Positions 1 through 11,126 of a stretch of 64,000 nt of DNA are shown piece by piece. A program made the translations under genes and the position numbers. Numbering within the stretch: the first letter of the stretch is position 1; every line of letters starts with the position of its first letter. A model generated the notes under the pieces. That model saw only the letters and a list, made by a program, of their open reading frames with translations, searched no databases and was not told the DNA's origin. Source of the DNA: Muscardinus avellanarius (lineage: Eukaryota > Chordata > Mammalia > Rodentia > Gliridae); the NCBI GenBank assembly GCA_963383645.1, contig OY726559.1, positions 122,498,721-122,562,720 on the forward strand, read 5' to 3'.

Positions 1-285
1 CTTTTCATGTTCTATTGGCCATTTGTATCTCTTCTTTTGTGAAGTGTCTATTCAGTTCAGTTGCCCATTTCTTGATTGGGTTATTTGTTTTGCTAATGTA
101 GATTCTTTTGAGTTCTTTGTATAGTCTGGATATTAGCCTCTATCATGATTAACCTGGACACTCATTGTTGGGATGGGGAAAGGGGAACCTGGGGGATGGA
201 GGAGAAGACACCAAGCACAGTCTAAATGTATGCCATTTTCAATATGTTCCACATAAACATAAAATTAAAAAGATTTATACTCCTT
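1..285 (+). mobile_element. 5'-inverted, truncated L1 (3' end)
   Basis: About the first 145 bases read as the antisense of mammalian L1 ORF2 (the stretch around 'ggccatttgtatctcttctt' is typical of reversed ORF2). They are followed directly by a G-rich segment (170-205) and an A-rich end near 270-285, which look like a sense L1 3'UTR. An inverted 5' part joined to a sense 3' end is the usual product of twin priming during L1 insertion. The left edge lies outside the window. Confidence 0.55.
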
Positions 286-314
286 ACCTATTTCTATAAT
301 TAAAACAATTCTTA

Positions 315-514
315 GCCAGGCGTGATGGTGCATGCTTGTAATCCCCATGCTTGGGAGGCTGAGACAGGAGGATCGCATAGGTTCAAAGCCAGCCTCAGAT
401 GGCTTAAGAGACCTTGTTTCCATATAAAATATAAAATAGGTCTGGGAGTATAGCCCGGAGGTAGAAGACCCCTGGGTTCCATCCCCAGTACCACCACAAA
501 AAAAAAAAAAAAAA
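315..514 (+). mobile_element. B1-dID SINE
   Basis: A B1-like left arm (gccaggcgtgatggtgcatg) is followed by an ID arm ending in 'ccccagtaccacc' and a poly-A tail. It belongs to the group with 'aatcccc' in the left arm and 'gtctgggagtatagcccgga' in the ID arm, the younger-looking subfamily in this window. Confidence 0.9.
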
Positions 515-3500
515 TCTTAAAATTACATCAAAAGACTTAAAAAAAAAAAAGCATGGTGGGTTTTTGTTGTTTTTAGTGTTAATGAACTCATTGCACTACT
601 ACTTTCCTGTTCAATGCAAAATAATGTTGTTACCTATAGAATACTTGGCCTTGAATCTTACATGAGTGGGGCTGTTGTCAAACCAGAATCTCAAATACAT
701 AAGCTCCCTGGAAAAAAAATATTTAAGGCCTTTCTAAAATCCATTTATAAATCTATAGGAAACATCATTTATTTAAATATGAGTTTCAGTTTTGTGCCAG
801 TTGAACATGAGGGTTTTATTTTCTCTTTTTCATGTGTAACAGCTAAAAAATTTCTTAAGTCACAAAAGAAGATTGACTTGCAAAAGAAGGTTCTAAGATG
901 TAGCAAAAGAGCAATATGCTGGATTAAAAACATATTCACATCTACTCTGAAAATAATAGACCCTACTCAAGTCTTCTATAAAAAAAGAAAACAAGGATCA
1001 AAATATGGTTCACATGACATATAAATCTTTAAATAAGTTTATCTAAGTTGATAAAGGTAAAAATAAAAGATATTATTTAAATTATTTTTGCCAGGCTAGC
1101 CAATTAATATATTGGTTTATAAGGATAATCTGAAAAAAATCATAAAACAGCAATATAGTCAAACTGCACTATGAATATAGATGCCAGTGTTCAGATAAGT
1201 GTACAATAAATTTCAAAAACAAAAAAGCAGAGAGACTTCATTGATTTGCAATTTGGTCAGAAAGGCATTTGTAAGACTAAAATGATAGTGCTGGCTGCTT
1301 CTGATACTGCCAGCTAACAGACTATCTATTTCCAATCTAACATCTTCCCCTGACCCCCACCTATGATTATGAGGTCTTGTTTCCTAGATCTTATTTGCTG
1401 AGAAAAGGAGCTAATAGACACACAGAAAAGCAAAAGCATCACCCAGGTAAAACCCAGCTGCCACAAATTCTGGAGAAACCTCTGCAAATATACCCTATGA
1501 AAAAATAACAGTTGTACAACAATTCTTGTATAAGCCACACTGTCCAGTTCCACTACTGGGTCAGGACACCTACCCCCACCCTCAGCAAACTCAGAACAAC
1601 CACCACCTGTTTAAATGAGGGTAAAATGGAATTGTCAGTTCCAACCTTTCAGCTAATTTGATTTCTGCATATGCCACAAGAGGAAAAGTGGGGGGTCCGT
1701 CAGCCTAGAGGTTGCAGTCTGGTGGCCCACTGTATGGGTCAAGGACAGATAGGTGACTTTCCCCCATGGTCTGCAGCCTGGGCTGTGTAAAGCTGCATCT
1801 CCTCTCTAATCCTGGTGTTAAAAAAAAAATGATATTTCCTCCTCTGTCTTCAGCGGGTATGGGCTCCTCCCCTGCCCTACAGAACTAGGATTGAACTCCT
1901 GGTCCTATCTTCTCCTACCTGTGCCAACCAAAAGGGTGCATCTCTACGTAAAAATAAAAGCTGAATGGCTTCTTGTCTCTACAGACCAGCAGCGGCATGT
2001 ATATGGGGAAAGTGTCTCAGCCCTGTCCCCTCCCCTACATTTTCCCTGCTGCAGGCCCACTGGCTAAAAAGAGTAGAGGCTGTTTGAGGGGCAAAAAGGG
2101 AGGAGAAAAAGACCCCTTGATGTGTCAGGAAAGAGAACAAAGGAAACCTCTCCACCACTTCAAAATTAATATGCACAGAAGGGAGATGTCTGCTTTAAAA
2201 CTCCTCCTCTGGGCTCACCTACATGCTGCCTCTGGAAGGGATAAAGCAGCTCTCCCATGGGTAACTGACAACAATTCACACTTAGACCTCTCACACTGCG
2301 GGTCTAACTAAAAACACTTCTGCCCCGGGTTGGTAGATGCTTAAGTTTAAATGTTTCTTGTAAAAGTCTGTAAGATAATTCTATTTTCTAATGTGTTCTC
2401 TTACACTTTGAAAGCCAATTCCAGGATCAAGGGGGAATCCAAATCTATGCCAGCAGAGTAAATCAGATGTGGCCCCTCTGGCTACACTGGTGAATATTTG
2501 CCACACCACCAAAGCCCAAAAAGACAAAAGGAAACCCAAAATATTAAAGGAGATATTTGTAGGCATGATGTGATACTATAATAAAAGAAGGTTTAAAAAA
2601 GAAGTGCTTTAGGTAAAAAGAATTTTGTATGGAACAAAAAAAGGATTTTTGTTCTAAATGACCAAGTCACACCACATGGAAAAAGAAAGATGAAAACAAA
2701 AATCACAGAGTGAAGCAAGTTGCAAAGTGTTTGAGGTAGTTACAAATTATTTGTAAAGCATAAAATGTGTAAAAATTTAAATGTGTGATTGGGTTGGCTA
2801 CAATAAAGAGGAATTATTCAAGGGGTTTTCTAGGAGTCACTTTCAATGCTTTGATTCTATGCTTGTAATAGTAGGGTTTCTTCTTGCCATGGGCAACAAT
2901 TTTCTAAAAAGCTAGCTCAGACAAAGGTTTTGCATCCTTATTGAGATAATCTCTTGGTTGAACTTTTGGCTGCTGCATCCTATCAGAGTCAGGATTAAAC
3001 ATCTGTCACTTACAGCTGGTTAAAAAAATGACCACTTTGTTACTCCAGATATTACAGGGTCAGAGATTCTAAAGTTATTTCATTTCAGTCCTTGCCTATC
3101 TGCTTGGTAAACATTCAGACAAAGAGCATATATGGGGAATACAGTGGGGGGGGGAGGCATCTGCAATGGACAGTCTCAGAAATATAAAGGTGGCCAGGGA
3201 CAATAAAAAAGAAAGCAGCATAGAGTGTTCCAAGTGTAGGACCTGATAGTTTGTTAGACCCCTTCTATATATGCATTACATTTAGGTGATTGACTGCCCT
3301 TTCCATGTTGCAGCTTAGTAACCCTGAGTTGTTTATCTGTCCCTCTTCACAGGGAAAAAAATCAAAGTAAGCAGGATCTGCAGGTAAATTTCCCATCTGT
3401 TCCAGCTGACCCCAGCCGCAAATGCCTAGCTAGCTACCTCACAAAAATAAATAAATACTACTTTGAGTTACTATATTTGACACCATATATGTCTGTGACT

Positions 3501-3575
3501 GTAGATGTATATACATCTTAGGGCTAAATATGCTGTTCATCTAAAGTTTATCTAAATGTTTTATAAAAGCTTATA
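515..3575. other. unassigned AT-rich DNA
   Basis: I recognise no gene or repeat family in this stretch. A 136-codon ORF at 614-1024 is lysine/isoleucine-rich and lies in AT-rich DNA. It has no recognisable motif and is most likely a chance ORF. The part at 1540-2330 is more GC-rich and could be an old LTR or exonised fragment, but nothing in it decides this. Confidence 0.4.
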
Positions 3576-3794
3576 GGCCAGGCGTGGTGGTGCACGCTTA
3601 TAATCCCCGCGCTTGGGAGGCTGAGACAGGAGGATCGCACGGGTTCGAAGCCAGCCTCAGCTACTTAGTGAGGCTCTCAGCAACTTAGTGAGACCCTGTT
3701 TCCAAATAAAATATAAAGAAAGGTCTGGGAGTATAGCCCGGAAGTAGAAAGCCTTCGGGTTCCACCCCCAGTACCACCAAAAAAAAAAAAAAAA
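3576..3794 (+). mobile_element. B1-dID SINE with target duplication
   Basis: Complete B1-dID element with a poly-A tail. The target-site duplication AAAAGCTTATA is visible at 3565-3575 and again right after the tail. The linker carries a doubled 'acttagtgaggctctcagca' unit. The intact flanks indicate a fairly recent insertion. Confidence 0.93.
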
Positions 3795-3972
3795 GCTTAT
3801 AAAGTTATATATATTTTTTATACATGTAAGAGAACTGATAAGTGATCTCTTTATACAATGTACATTGCATCTGATTTTTAATACCATTCAAAAATCCTTG
3901 TCATTTAAGACCTGGTTTATACCTGTTCCCTTTTTGTTGTTGTTGTTGTTGTTGGTTTTGGTTTTGGTTTTT

Positions 3973-4175
3973 TTGGTGGTACTGGGGGTGGAACCTGAGG
4001 CTTTCTACCTCCGGGCTATACTCCCAGACCTATTTTATACTTTATTTGGAAACAGGGTCTCACTAAGTAGCTGAGAGCCTCACTAAGTAGCTGAGGCTGG
4101 CTTCGAACCTGTGCGATCCTCCTGTCTCAGCCTCCCAAGTGCAGGGATTACAAGTGTGCGCCACCACGCCTGGCT
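3973..4175 (-). mobile_element. B1-dID SINE with target duplication
   Basis: Complete element on the minus strand, flanked by a perfect 15-bp duplication, ATACCTGTTCCCTTT (3919-3933 and 4178-4192). The poly-A tail, seen as T/G-rich DNA at 3934-3972, has decayed into a (TTG)n and (GGTTTT)n simple repeat. Confidence 0.93.
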
Positions 4176-4480
4176 CAATACCTGTTCCCTTTGACTAAAT
4201 GTTTTATTATTGAAAAAAGAGGTACACTTGTTCATATATCTGATAAGCCTGTTTCTGACCATATTACTCTAAAATGCTAAAAGGTCTAGAGCTATTTGAG
4301 TTTTGGTAATGCTGTTAATCTACAAAAAGCTGCAATTGTAGTTATCGTATTGAGTGGTGAATTCTGAATTTTACTCTAATAGTAAGGGTTAATATATATA
4401 TGCAACTGTGATGTTGATTGGTAGCAACTTCTTTGTAAGTATGTTTTGTTGTTGCAGTTTGAGATGTGACAATTTGGACT

Positions 4481-5120
4481 GTTATGGTTTGGTAAGCTGT
4501 CCCTGGGGACCTTTGTTAGGCTCCCTAAGACTACTCCCATAAAACCGCAGGTTCTTGTCCTGAGCTAAGGATAAATATGCAATAGCCCAGACTCTGGCTG
4601 AAGATTTAAAGGAGTTTATTATGCCGGGCGTGGTGGCGCACGCTTGTAATCCCCGCGCTTGGGAGGCAGAGACAGGAGGATCGCGCAGGTTCGAAGCCAG
4701 CCGCGCGCGCTGGCTTATGAGACCCTGTTTCCAAATAAAAAAGTATAAAAAAAAATAGGTCTGGGAGTGTATCCCGGAGGTAGAAGGGCTTCCAGGAACC
4801 CCAGTACCACCAAAAAAAAAAAAAAAGGAGTTTATTATTATAAAAATATTATTACAAAGACAAAAATACAGGTTGTAACTGTTATGGCCCCATTAGAAAG
4901 AGGGACAGCTAGAGCTCAGAGTAAAGCACTACAGCACAGAGAAACACGTGGGATGACCCAGGATGGAGTCACTGAAGATACCTGGACACAGCGTATTCTT
5001 ATAGCCAGCCCAACCAGACCTGCGGCAGGTCATTTGATACATAGATATCCTGCCCTGTCTCTATAACCCAACCAGATCTGCCCCCTCTGGGGCAGGGGTG
5101 TCAGCTCTTTCTCTGACACA
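4481..5120 (-). mobile_element. ERV LTR, minus strand
   Basis: Read on the minus strand, the block begins TGTGTCAGAG after a purine-rich tract (plus-strand 5121-5140) and ends CCATAACA, so it has TG...CA termini. An AATAAA signal lies in the minus-strand sequence near the interrupting SINE. Without that SINE the LTR is about 420 bp. No partner LTR is seen, so it is either a 3' LTR of the gag-like remnant at 6044-6250 or a solo LTR. The class cannot be settled by eye. Confidence 0.5.
4623..4826 (+). mobile_element. B1-dID SINE inside an LTR
   Basis: This is a young-subfamily copy (left arm 'gccgggcgtggtggcgcacg', short linker with 'gcgcgcgctggctt'). The 14-bp duplication AAAGGAGTTTATTA lies at 4608-4621 and after the tail at 4824-4837. 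It split the minus-strand LTR at its polyadenylation region. Confidence 0.93.
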
Positions 5121-5499
5121 GACCCCCACACCTTTTGTTACACTCCAAAATGTGTTAAGTTACTTATCCAGAATCTGGGATTTCCTTGCACCCTTGAGGA
5201 AGTTTGGCTCTCTTTAGAAATGTAAAAATGAAGGTCCTGAGCTTCTATTCTATAGCTTATCACCCTTGGCACCTGGAAATCTGCAGCCCTCTCCCCAAAA
5301 CTCCTGCCTTTCTTCACTACCAAATATATATTTTTAAAATTGGAAATATTTTCCAATACTGGTACATTTGTAATGTTAAAATTGAATTGGGGGTCACAAA
5401 GAAGGCAAAAACCAGCCAAGTTTTTGTGTGAAACCAAACCTTTTTAATTAACTGGCACATTTAGGCAAGGTCTGCTCACCTTGGAAGAAGGGACCGATG

Positions 5500-5705
5500 A
5501 CTAGTCAGCAGAGTCACAGTCCGCAGAGTCATGGTCAACAGAGTCATGCTGCAGAGAGGAAGTGAGGGCATTTATGCAGCCAGGTCTTGGGATGGGGCTA
5601 GCGATGTGGGAATACCGATCTTCTCGCAGCATCTGGAGTCTGCCCCATGATGTCTGGAGTCTCGTGATGTCTGGAGTCTCATGACCTCTGGAGTCTCGTG
5701 ACATC
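5500..5705. repeat. two short minisatellites
   Basis: At 5502-5550 a unit close to 'cagagtcacagtccg' (about 15 bp) is repeated roughly three to four times. At 5627-5705 a unit close to 'gtctggagtctcgtgat' (about 17-20 bp) is repeated about four times with small changes. Both lie within the presumed ERV interior. Confidence 0.7.
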
Positions 5706-6043
5706 TCTGCTTCTGGCTTCCAGGGTTCTACCTCCTGTCCCCACAGCAGAGTCCATGGGGTAACGGCTCACTGCTTTTCCAAGGGCACTGTTCCAGTGGC
5801 CCTCCTGGCTGCATGCCAGAATGGTCTGGTTGGTTGGGCCCCACTTGAAGCAGGCTCCTGGAGGTAGTTGTCATTGCTGTCCTTCACTCCAAGCTGGTGT
5901 TCATAGTCCAGAGGGCTGAGCCGCCATCACCACATGCAGAGCCACTAAAGCACAGGATTGCAGATCTGCCTTTTGGCAGAGTCAGATTGTACATTTTATT
6001 TCAGCCTGTTCCTCTTGGGGATTAAAAACTATAAATGCCATAT

Positions 6044-6250
6044 TCACCAAATCTCGAATAGCGGTCTGAGGGTCATCCTTAAGGGAGGACAGTGTGGGGA
6101 GGGGAGCTGGTTAGGGTGAGATGTCATCGGTGGGGACTCTGATGAGGATTTGAGGTCAGAGAGGGAGGAGTAGATATGGGGCAAATTAGTTTGCCTTCTT
6201 TCCTCATCTATAGTTTTTACTTCTTCACCTAGAGTTCTTCCTATAACCAT
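6044..6250 (-). pseudogene. possible ERV gag remnant
   Basis: A 68-codon minus-strand frame contains the run HIYSSLSDLKSSSESPP. It is reminiscent of the proline-rich spacer that follows retroviral matrix. It lies upstream, in minus-strand sense, of the LTR at 4481-5120, which would fit one minus-strand provirus remnant. The match is weak; the segment could be unrelated. Confidence 0.3.
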
Positions 6251-6292
6251 GCCTCCTGCATGTTTTTTTTTGTTTGTTTGTTTGTTTGTTTT

Positions 6293-6591
6293 TGCTGAGA
6301 ACTACTTTGGCTATTCTTTTGTTGTTGTTGTTCCAAATGAATTTAAGGACTGATTTTTCTGTCTGTGAGAATGACCTGGATAATTTAATGGGTATTGCAT
6401 TAAATCTGTAGATCACTTTTAGAAGACTAGCCATTTTGATTATATTTATTCTGTCTATCCAAGAATATGAAATTTCCATCAATATTCCAAAGTCTTCAAG
6501 TCTTCTTTGATTTCTTTTTTCAAAATTATATAATTTTTTTGTAGAGGTCTTTTACCTTCTTGGTAAAGATTATTCCTAAGTTTTTTTTGTT

Positions 6592-6623
<32 letters not shown>

Positions 6624-8102
6624 TGGTGGTACTGGGGTTCTTGGAAACCCTTCTACCTCCGGGCTACACTCACAGACCTATTTTTATACTTTTTTATTTG
6701 GAAACAGGGTCTCTTAAGCCAGCGCAGCTGGCTTCGAACCTGCGCGATCCTCCTGTCTCCGCCTCACAAGTGCGGGGATTACAAGCGTGCGCCACCACTC
6801 CCGGCAGTATTTTATTTTTTTGTGGGATATCATAAGTGGAAGTGTTTTCTGGATTTCTTTTTCAGTGGGTTTATGCTTGGCATATAGGAAAGCTTCTGAT
6901 TTTTTTAAGATCAATTTTGTATCCAGACACTTTGCTGAATTTGTTGATCACTTCCGTAAGCCAACAGGTTGAGTTTGTTAGGTCTTCTTAGTATTATGTC
7001 ATCTGTAACTAGAGATAGTTTTAGTTCTTCTTTTCCTATTTGTACTCCTTTGATTTTCTTCTCTTGCTTTATTTCTCTGGCTAGAGTCTCAAGAACTATA
7101 TTGAAAAGAAGTAGTGATAATGGACATCCTTGTCTTGTTCCTCTTCATACGGATAATTCTCACTATTTTCCCACATTTAATATAATGTTGGATGTGGGCC
7201 TATTGTGGATTGCCTTTATGATGTTGAGGTATGTTCCTTCTATTTCAATTCTCTGCAGTGTTTTTAGCATAAATGGATGTTGGATTTTGTCAAGTGCTTT
7301 TTCAGGGTTTATTGAAATGATCATGTCATTATTTGTCTTTGTTCCTTTTTAATTTTTCTTTTTTCTTCTTTTTTCTTTGTTCTTTTTATGTGATGAATTA
7401 CATGGGTTGATTTTCACATGTTGAACAAGCCTTGCATCACTGGGAAGAACTCTTTTTGGTTATGGTGTATAATTTTCTGAAGTGGTTTTGAATGTGTTGC
7501 TAGTATTTTGTTTAGAAATTTTGCAACTAAGTTCATCAACAATATAGGCCTGTAGTTTTCTTTCCTTGAGCTGTCTTTATTTGGTTTGGGTATTAATTAA
7601 TGTGATGTTTGTTCTTCTTTGCTTAGTTGTTTATTTGATATAAATTATTGTATCTCTGGTTCTGGTGTGTATTACTTATTTCTTCTTTGCAGTTAATTTT
7701 TTTGAGTATTTTCTCTAGTACTGGTTTGGAAGACATAAATTCTTTCAGCTTCTTTTTGTTGTGGAAGATTTTTATTTTCTCTTTGAATATGAGAGATAGT
7801 TTTACTGAGTAGGAAATTTTTGGCTGCAAGTTGTTTTCTTTCAGAATTTGGAATATGCTACTCCAGGCCCTCTTGGTTTTCATGACTTGGTTTGAGAAGT
7901 CTAGAGTGATTTTTATTGTTTTGCCTCTGAATGTCACTTGGCCTTTTGTTTTTGGTGCATTTAAGATTCTGTCCTTGGCTTCTACATTGGCCAGTTTGAC
8001 TATTATGTGGCGTGGTGAACCTCTTTTCTGATCTTGTCTAAAGTTTCCTGTACCATTGGGCATTTGATGTTCTAACAACTGAATTGGGAGATACCTGTGC
8101 AC
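6293..8102 (-). mobile_element. internally deleted L1, minus strand
   Basis: Minus-strand L1. The 5' part (8102-7623) encodes the last about 130 residues of ORF1 (motifs SPRHIIVK, KGQVTFRGK, LKENNLQPKISY). The adjoining 7560-6293 is ORF2 from the reverse-transcriptase region onward, as judged from familiar reversed-L1 phrases such as 'ggcctgtagttttctttcc'. The ORF2 endonuclease region between them is missing. Both ORFs carry stops, and a SINE interrupts the ORF2 part. This copy is clearly older than the three chimeric elements at 35-48 kb. Confidence 0.8.
6622..6808 (-). mobile_element. B1-dID SINE within L1
   Basis: Minus-strand copy of the younger subfamily (linker with 'aagccagcgcagctggctt'). 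It interrupts the ORF2 part of the minus-strand L1, so it postdates that L1. Confidence 0.9.
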
Positions 8103-8200
8103 TGTTTAAAGAAACATGTTACTTCTGGATAAATACCTCTTCTCAAGTTGAGAAAATCCTCAACGCCATTAAACACAACATCAAAATTATTGACACTTAG

Positions 8201-8396
8201 CTGGATATGGTGCCACACGCCTGTAATCCCAGTAATTGGGAGTCTGAGACAGAAGAATCACAGGTTTGAGGACAGCCTCAGCAAGTAGTGAGACTCACCA
8301 CCTAGAGAGACCCTGTTTCAAAAATAAAATTAAATATGACTAGGCATGTAGCTCAGAGGTAAAATGCCCTGTGTTCAATCTCTAGTACCACACACA
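8201..8396 (+). mobile_element. B1-dID SINE
   Basis: Diverged copy of the older 'cctgtaatcccag' type. It ends in a short CA-rich tail. Confidence 0.85.
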
Positions 8397-8529
8397 CAGA
8401 AATTCTTCACCTTACAATACAATGCTTGTTCTGGGCCACAATGGTTGCAATTCCTATTTCAATCTCTCAAGTCACAAATCTGATCCTGGGCTGTCCCCTT
8501 TATAGTGCTCCTTTGCCTGTTTGCTTGTT

Positions 8530-8672
8530 TTGCAACTTGGCACAGCCTAATATGATCTTCAGGCTTGTGTCTTCCAGACTGGAGGTGACTAATCTACAGA
8601 TGGTGCTCCAAATGGAGCCAAAGATGACAGACCCAGAAAAAATCTACCACAGCCCCCTTGATCAATCATCCT
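8530..8672 (+). pseudogene. class I ERV env C-terminal remnant
   Basis: In the frame of 8426-8674 the C-terminal part contains NLQMVLQMEPKM followed by a YHSPLD-like stretch. This pattern is typical of the cytoplasmic tail end of class I (gamma-like) ERV envelope proteins. A purine-rich tract and an LTR-like block follow downstream, as expected for a provirus 3' end. Only this tail is recognisable; the rest of env is absent or decayed. Confidence 0.6.
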
Positions 8673-8798
8673 GAGCCCTGATAACCTATCTAGTGGGAAT
8701 GGCTAGCTGCCATTCCCCTCCATCGACCCTTCTCACCAGAAAACAGTTTGAGTGATCATCATCCTGTTCCCTAAGAGCAATTAACTACCAGTACACTA

Positions 8799-8818
8799 AG
8801 GAAGAAGGAGAAAAGATA
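8799..8818 (+). other. candidate polypurine tract
   Basis: A run of A and G (aaggaagaaggagaaaagat) sits between the env tail and a TG start at 8819. This is the expected place for the plus-strand primer of an ERV. Confidence 0.5.
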
Positions 8819-9330
8819 ATGGGTGGTGAGCCAGGACAAGGGCCAGGCCTGATAGCTCTCCCTGACTTCTATGTCAAGACTGATCAGGGATTCCATAAAG
8901 GGCTTGAAAATTGGCTAATCAGGGCCCAGATCTAAGGACCAGTCAGAAGAATTGTCATGATATACAAGCTGTCCTCCTGAGAACAAAGAAAGCAGACCAG
9001 CAGTAGGAGAGAAACAACAACAGCTATGAGCAGGAAAAGTGGCAGTGGCTACAGCAGCAGCAGCAAAGCAGCAAGCAAGCTTGCAGAGCTGCAGCACCAT
9101 CAAAGCAGAGGGGCAACAAGAGCACGTTGACAGTGGCAGCCAAGGCCCCGTGTGAACACTGGAGCCTGTGACTCACGACCTTCCCCTATGCAAGAGCCCT
9201 GCTGCCTTTCCCTCCTATTAAACACTATCCGGATTCTGGTGTCTCCTAAACTAAACTATTTTGGTTCTTGCGGACAAGAACCTAGGTAGGTTGCGGGTCT
9301 GGGACTGATACCTTCTTGCCCTGCCCCACG
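8819..9330 (+). mobile_element. class I ERV 3' LTR (probable)
   Basis: The block follows the env tail and polypurine tract. It contains a 'cctattaaacactatcc' polyadenylation-type region near 9216-9232, as in many class I LTRs. The right end is not certain because no second LTR or target duplication was found. Confidence 0.5.
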
Positions 9331-9407
9331 CTGTAGAGGTTAATGTCACATTGGGAACTTCTCAGCCTGAAAATATTAGAAAAGGATATAATCAAGAAAG
9401 CAGGGAC

Positions 9408-9623
9408 CCAGGCATGGTGGCACACACCTGTAATCCTTGTATGTGGGAGAGTAAAACAGGAGGGTCATAGGTTTGAGAACAGCCTCAGCAACATAGCAAG
9501 GCTATCAACAACCCAGAGAGAGCCTGTTTCCAAACAAACAAACAAACAAAAAATTAAAAGAACTGGAAGTGTAGCTTGAGGTTAAAATGCCTCTAGGTTT
9601 AATCCTCAATAACTAAAGCACGT

Positions 9624-9627
<4 letters not shown>
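9408..9627 (+). mobile_element. B1-dID SINE, old copy
   Basis: Diverged element with a (CAAA)n linker (9533-9552). Its 3' end grades into the following CA repeat. Confidence 0.8.

Positions 9628-9669
<42 letters not shown>
9624..9669. repeat. (CA)n microsatellite
   Basis: About 22 CA units, grown from the end of the preceding SINE. Confidence 0.97.
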
Positions 9670-9672
<3 letters not shown>

Positions 9673-10034
9673 GACTTCTGGCTCCAGGCACTGTGGGATC
9701 TCTCTCACAAGCTCAGAGACTCCAACACCAGCTGAGCACTGCCACTTTCTCAGAGGGCTAAGTTTCATCTCCTTAGCCAGTCTTCCAAGCTTCTAAATGT
9801 TAGTGATTCAAAACTGTTCTCTTTGTTCCTCTGTTCCTTGAAATTGCTACCTTTCTTATAGTGTCTTTTTTTTTTACTTTAACAATTATTTATTTTAAAT
9901 TCTCTCTGTTAAAGTAATTGCTGTTGTTTCTGTTTCTTAACTGGATCCCGAGTGATAGCCATGGATTCCAGGCCTTCCTTGCCCTAGTTCTTCCAACATC
10001 AATATCATACAGAATTCCTTTTTTTTTTTTTTTT

Positions 10035-10200
10035 CAGTGCTGGGTATTGAACTCAGAGGCATTCTACCTCTGAGCTACACCCCTGATGCTATTTTAACTC
10101 TTTATTTTGCAACAGAGTCTCACTGCAAACCTGCCATCATCCTGTCTCAGCCTTCCAAGTACAGGGATTATATAAGCATGTGCCACAACACCTGGCTCCA
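10035..10200 (-). mobile_element. B1-dID SINE
   Basis: Minus-strand copy of the older type with a shortened linker. It is the first of four minus-strand SINEs in a row between 10.0 and 11.1 kb. Confidence 0.85.
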
Positions 10201-10216
10201 TAAAAATTTCTTAATA

Positions 10217-10382
10217 AATTCCTTCCTTCCTTCCTTCTTTCCTTCCTTCCTTCCTTCCTTCCTTCCTTTCTCTTCCTCCTCCTCCTCCCCCTCCTCCTCT
10301 TCCCCTCCTTTTTCCTCCTCCTCCTCCTCCTTCTCCTCCTTCTTCTTCTCTTTCTTGCTCTTGCTCTTGCTCTTGCTCTCTC
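10217..10382. repeat. pyrimidine microsatellites
   Basis: Successive (CCTT)n, (CCT)n, (CTT)n and (GCTCTT)n runs give a strongly strand-asymmetric polypyrimidine tract. It sits at the poly-A end of the next minus-strand SINE and probably grew from that tail. Confidence 0.93.
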
Positions 10383-10385
10383 TTT

Positions 10386-10592
10386 TGTGGTACTTTGATT
10401 GAACCCAGGGGGTATTCTATTTTCAAGTTATACCCCCAGCCCTATTTTATTCTTTATTTTGAAACAGTGTCTGACTAAGTTACAGAGGGCCTCACAAGTT
10501 GTTGAGGCTGACTGCCAACCTGTGATCCTCCTGTCTCAGCCTTCCAAGTACTGGGATTATAAGCATGTGCTACCACACCTGGCTCCATACAA
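10386..10592 (-). mobile_element. B1-dID SINE
   Basis: Minus-strand copy of the older type, nearly full length. Confidence 0.88.
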
Positions 10593-10611
10593 TATTCTTT
10601 TTTTTTTCCCC

Positions 10612-10811
10612 CCAGGTCTAGGGATGAAATCCAGGGGCATTTGACCTCCAAGCTACACCTCCTTATTTTTTATTCTTTATTTTGAAACTGGGTCTCACTG
10701 AGTTGCAGAGGGCCTCACTAAGTAGCTGAGGCTGTCCGCGAACTGTGATCCTCCAGTCTCAGCCTCCCGAATTCTGGGATTACAAGTGTGCGCCACCACA
10801 CCCGGCTTCCA
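10612..10811 (-). mobile_element. B1-dID SINE
   Basis: Minus-strand copy. The B1 arm is well kept ('cgccaccacacccggctt'). Confidence 0.88.
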
Positions 10812-10833
10812 TACAAGATTCTTAAGTAATTTC

Positions 10834-10955
10834 TTTCTTTCTTTCTTTCTGTCTGTCTTTCTTCTTCTTCTTCTTCTTCTTCTTCTTCTTCTTCTTCTTC
10901 TTCTTCTTCTTCTCTCTCGTCTCTGTCTGTCTCTCTCTCTTTCTTTCTCTCTTTT
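10834..10955. repeat. (CTTT)n/(CTT)n/(CTGT)n microsatellite
   Basis: Long pyrimidine-only stretch: tetranucleotide runs, then about 17 CTT units, then CT-rich DNA next to the following minus-strand SINE. Confidence 0.95.
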
Positions 10956-11126
10956 TGTGGTACTGTTGACTGAACCAAGTTATGCCCCCGGCCCTATTTT
11001 ATTCTTTATTTTGAAACAGTGTCTGACTAAGTTACAGGGGGCCTCACAAGTTTCTGAGGCTGACTACCAACCTGTCTCAGCCTCCCAAGTATTTGAATTA
11101 CAGGTGTGCACCACCATGCCCAGAGT
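10956..11126 (-). mobile_element. B1-dID SINE
   Basis: Minus-strand copy lacking part of the ID arm. It closely resembles the copy at 10386-10592 in its linker wording. Confidence 0.85.

Noticed and set aside
314..500. Intact tRNA-Ala genes within ID arms
   Set aside because: The tRNA-like parts belong to SINEs, lack a full cloverleaf and are followed by A-rich tails.
614..1024. 136-codon open frame
   Set aside because: It lies in AT-rich DNA, is rich in K/I/F/S, and has no motif, paralogue or codon-use signal. It is best explained by chance.
10037..10402. Serine/proline-rich frame and its acidic/basic minus-strand counterpart
   Set aside because: It is coded by SINE plus pyrimidine microsatellite. 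Similar low-complexity frames occur at 10718-11178, 39344-39669 and 50246-50568.
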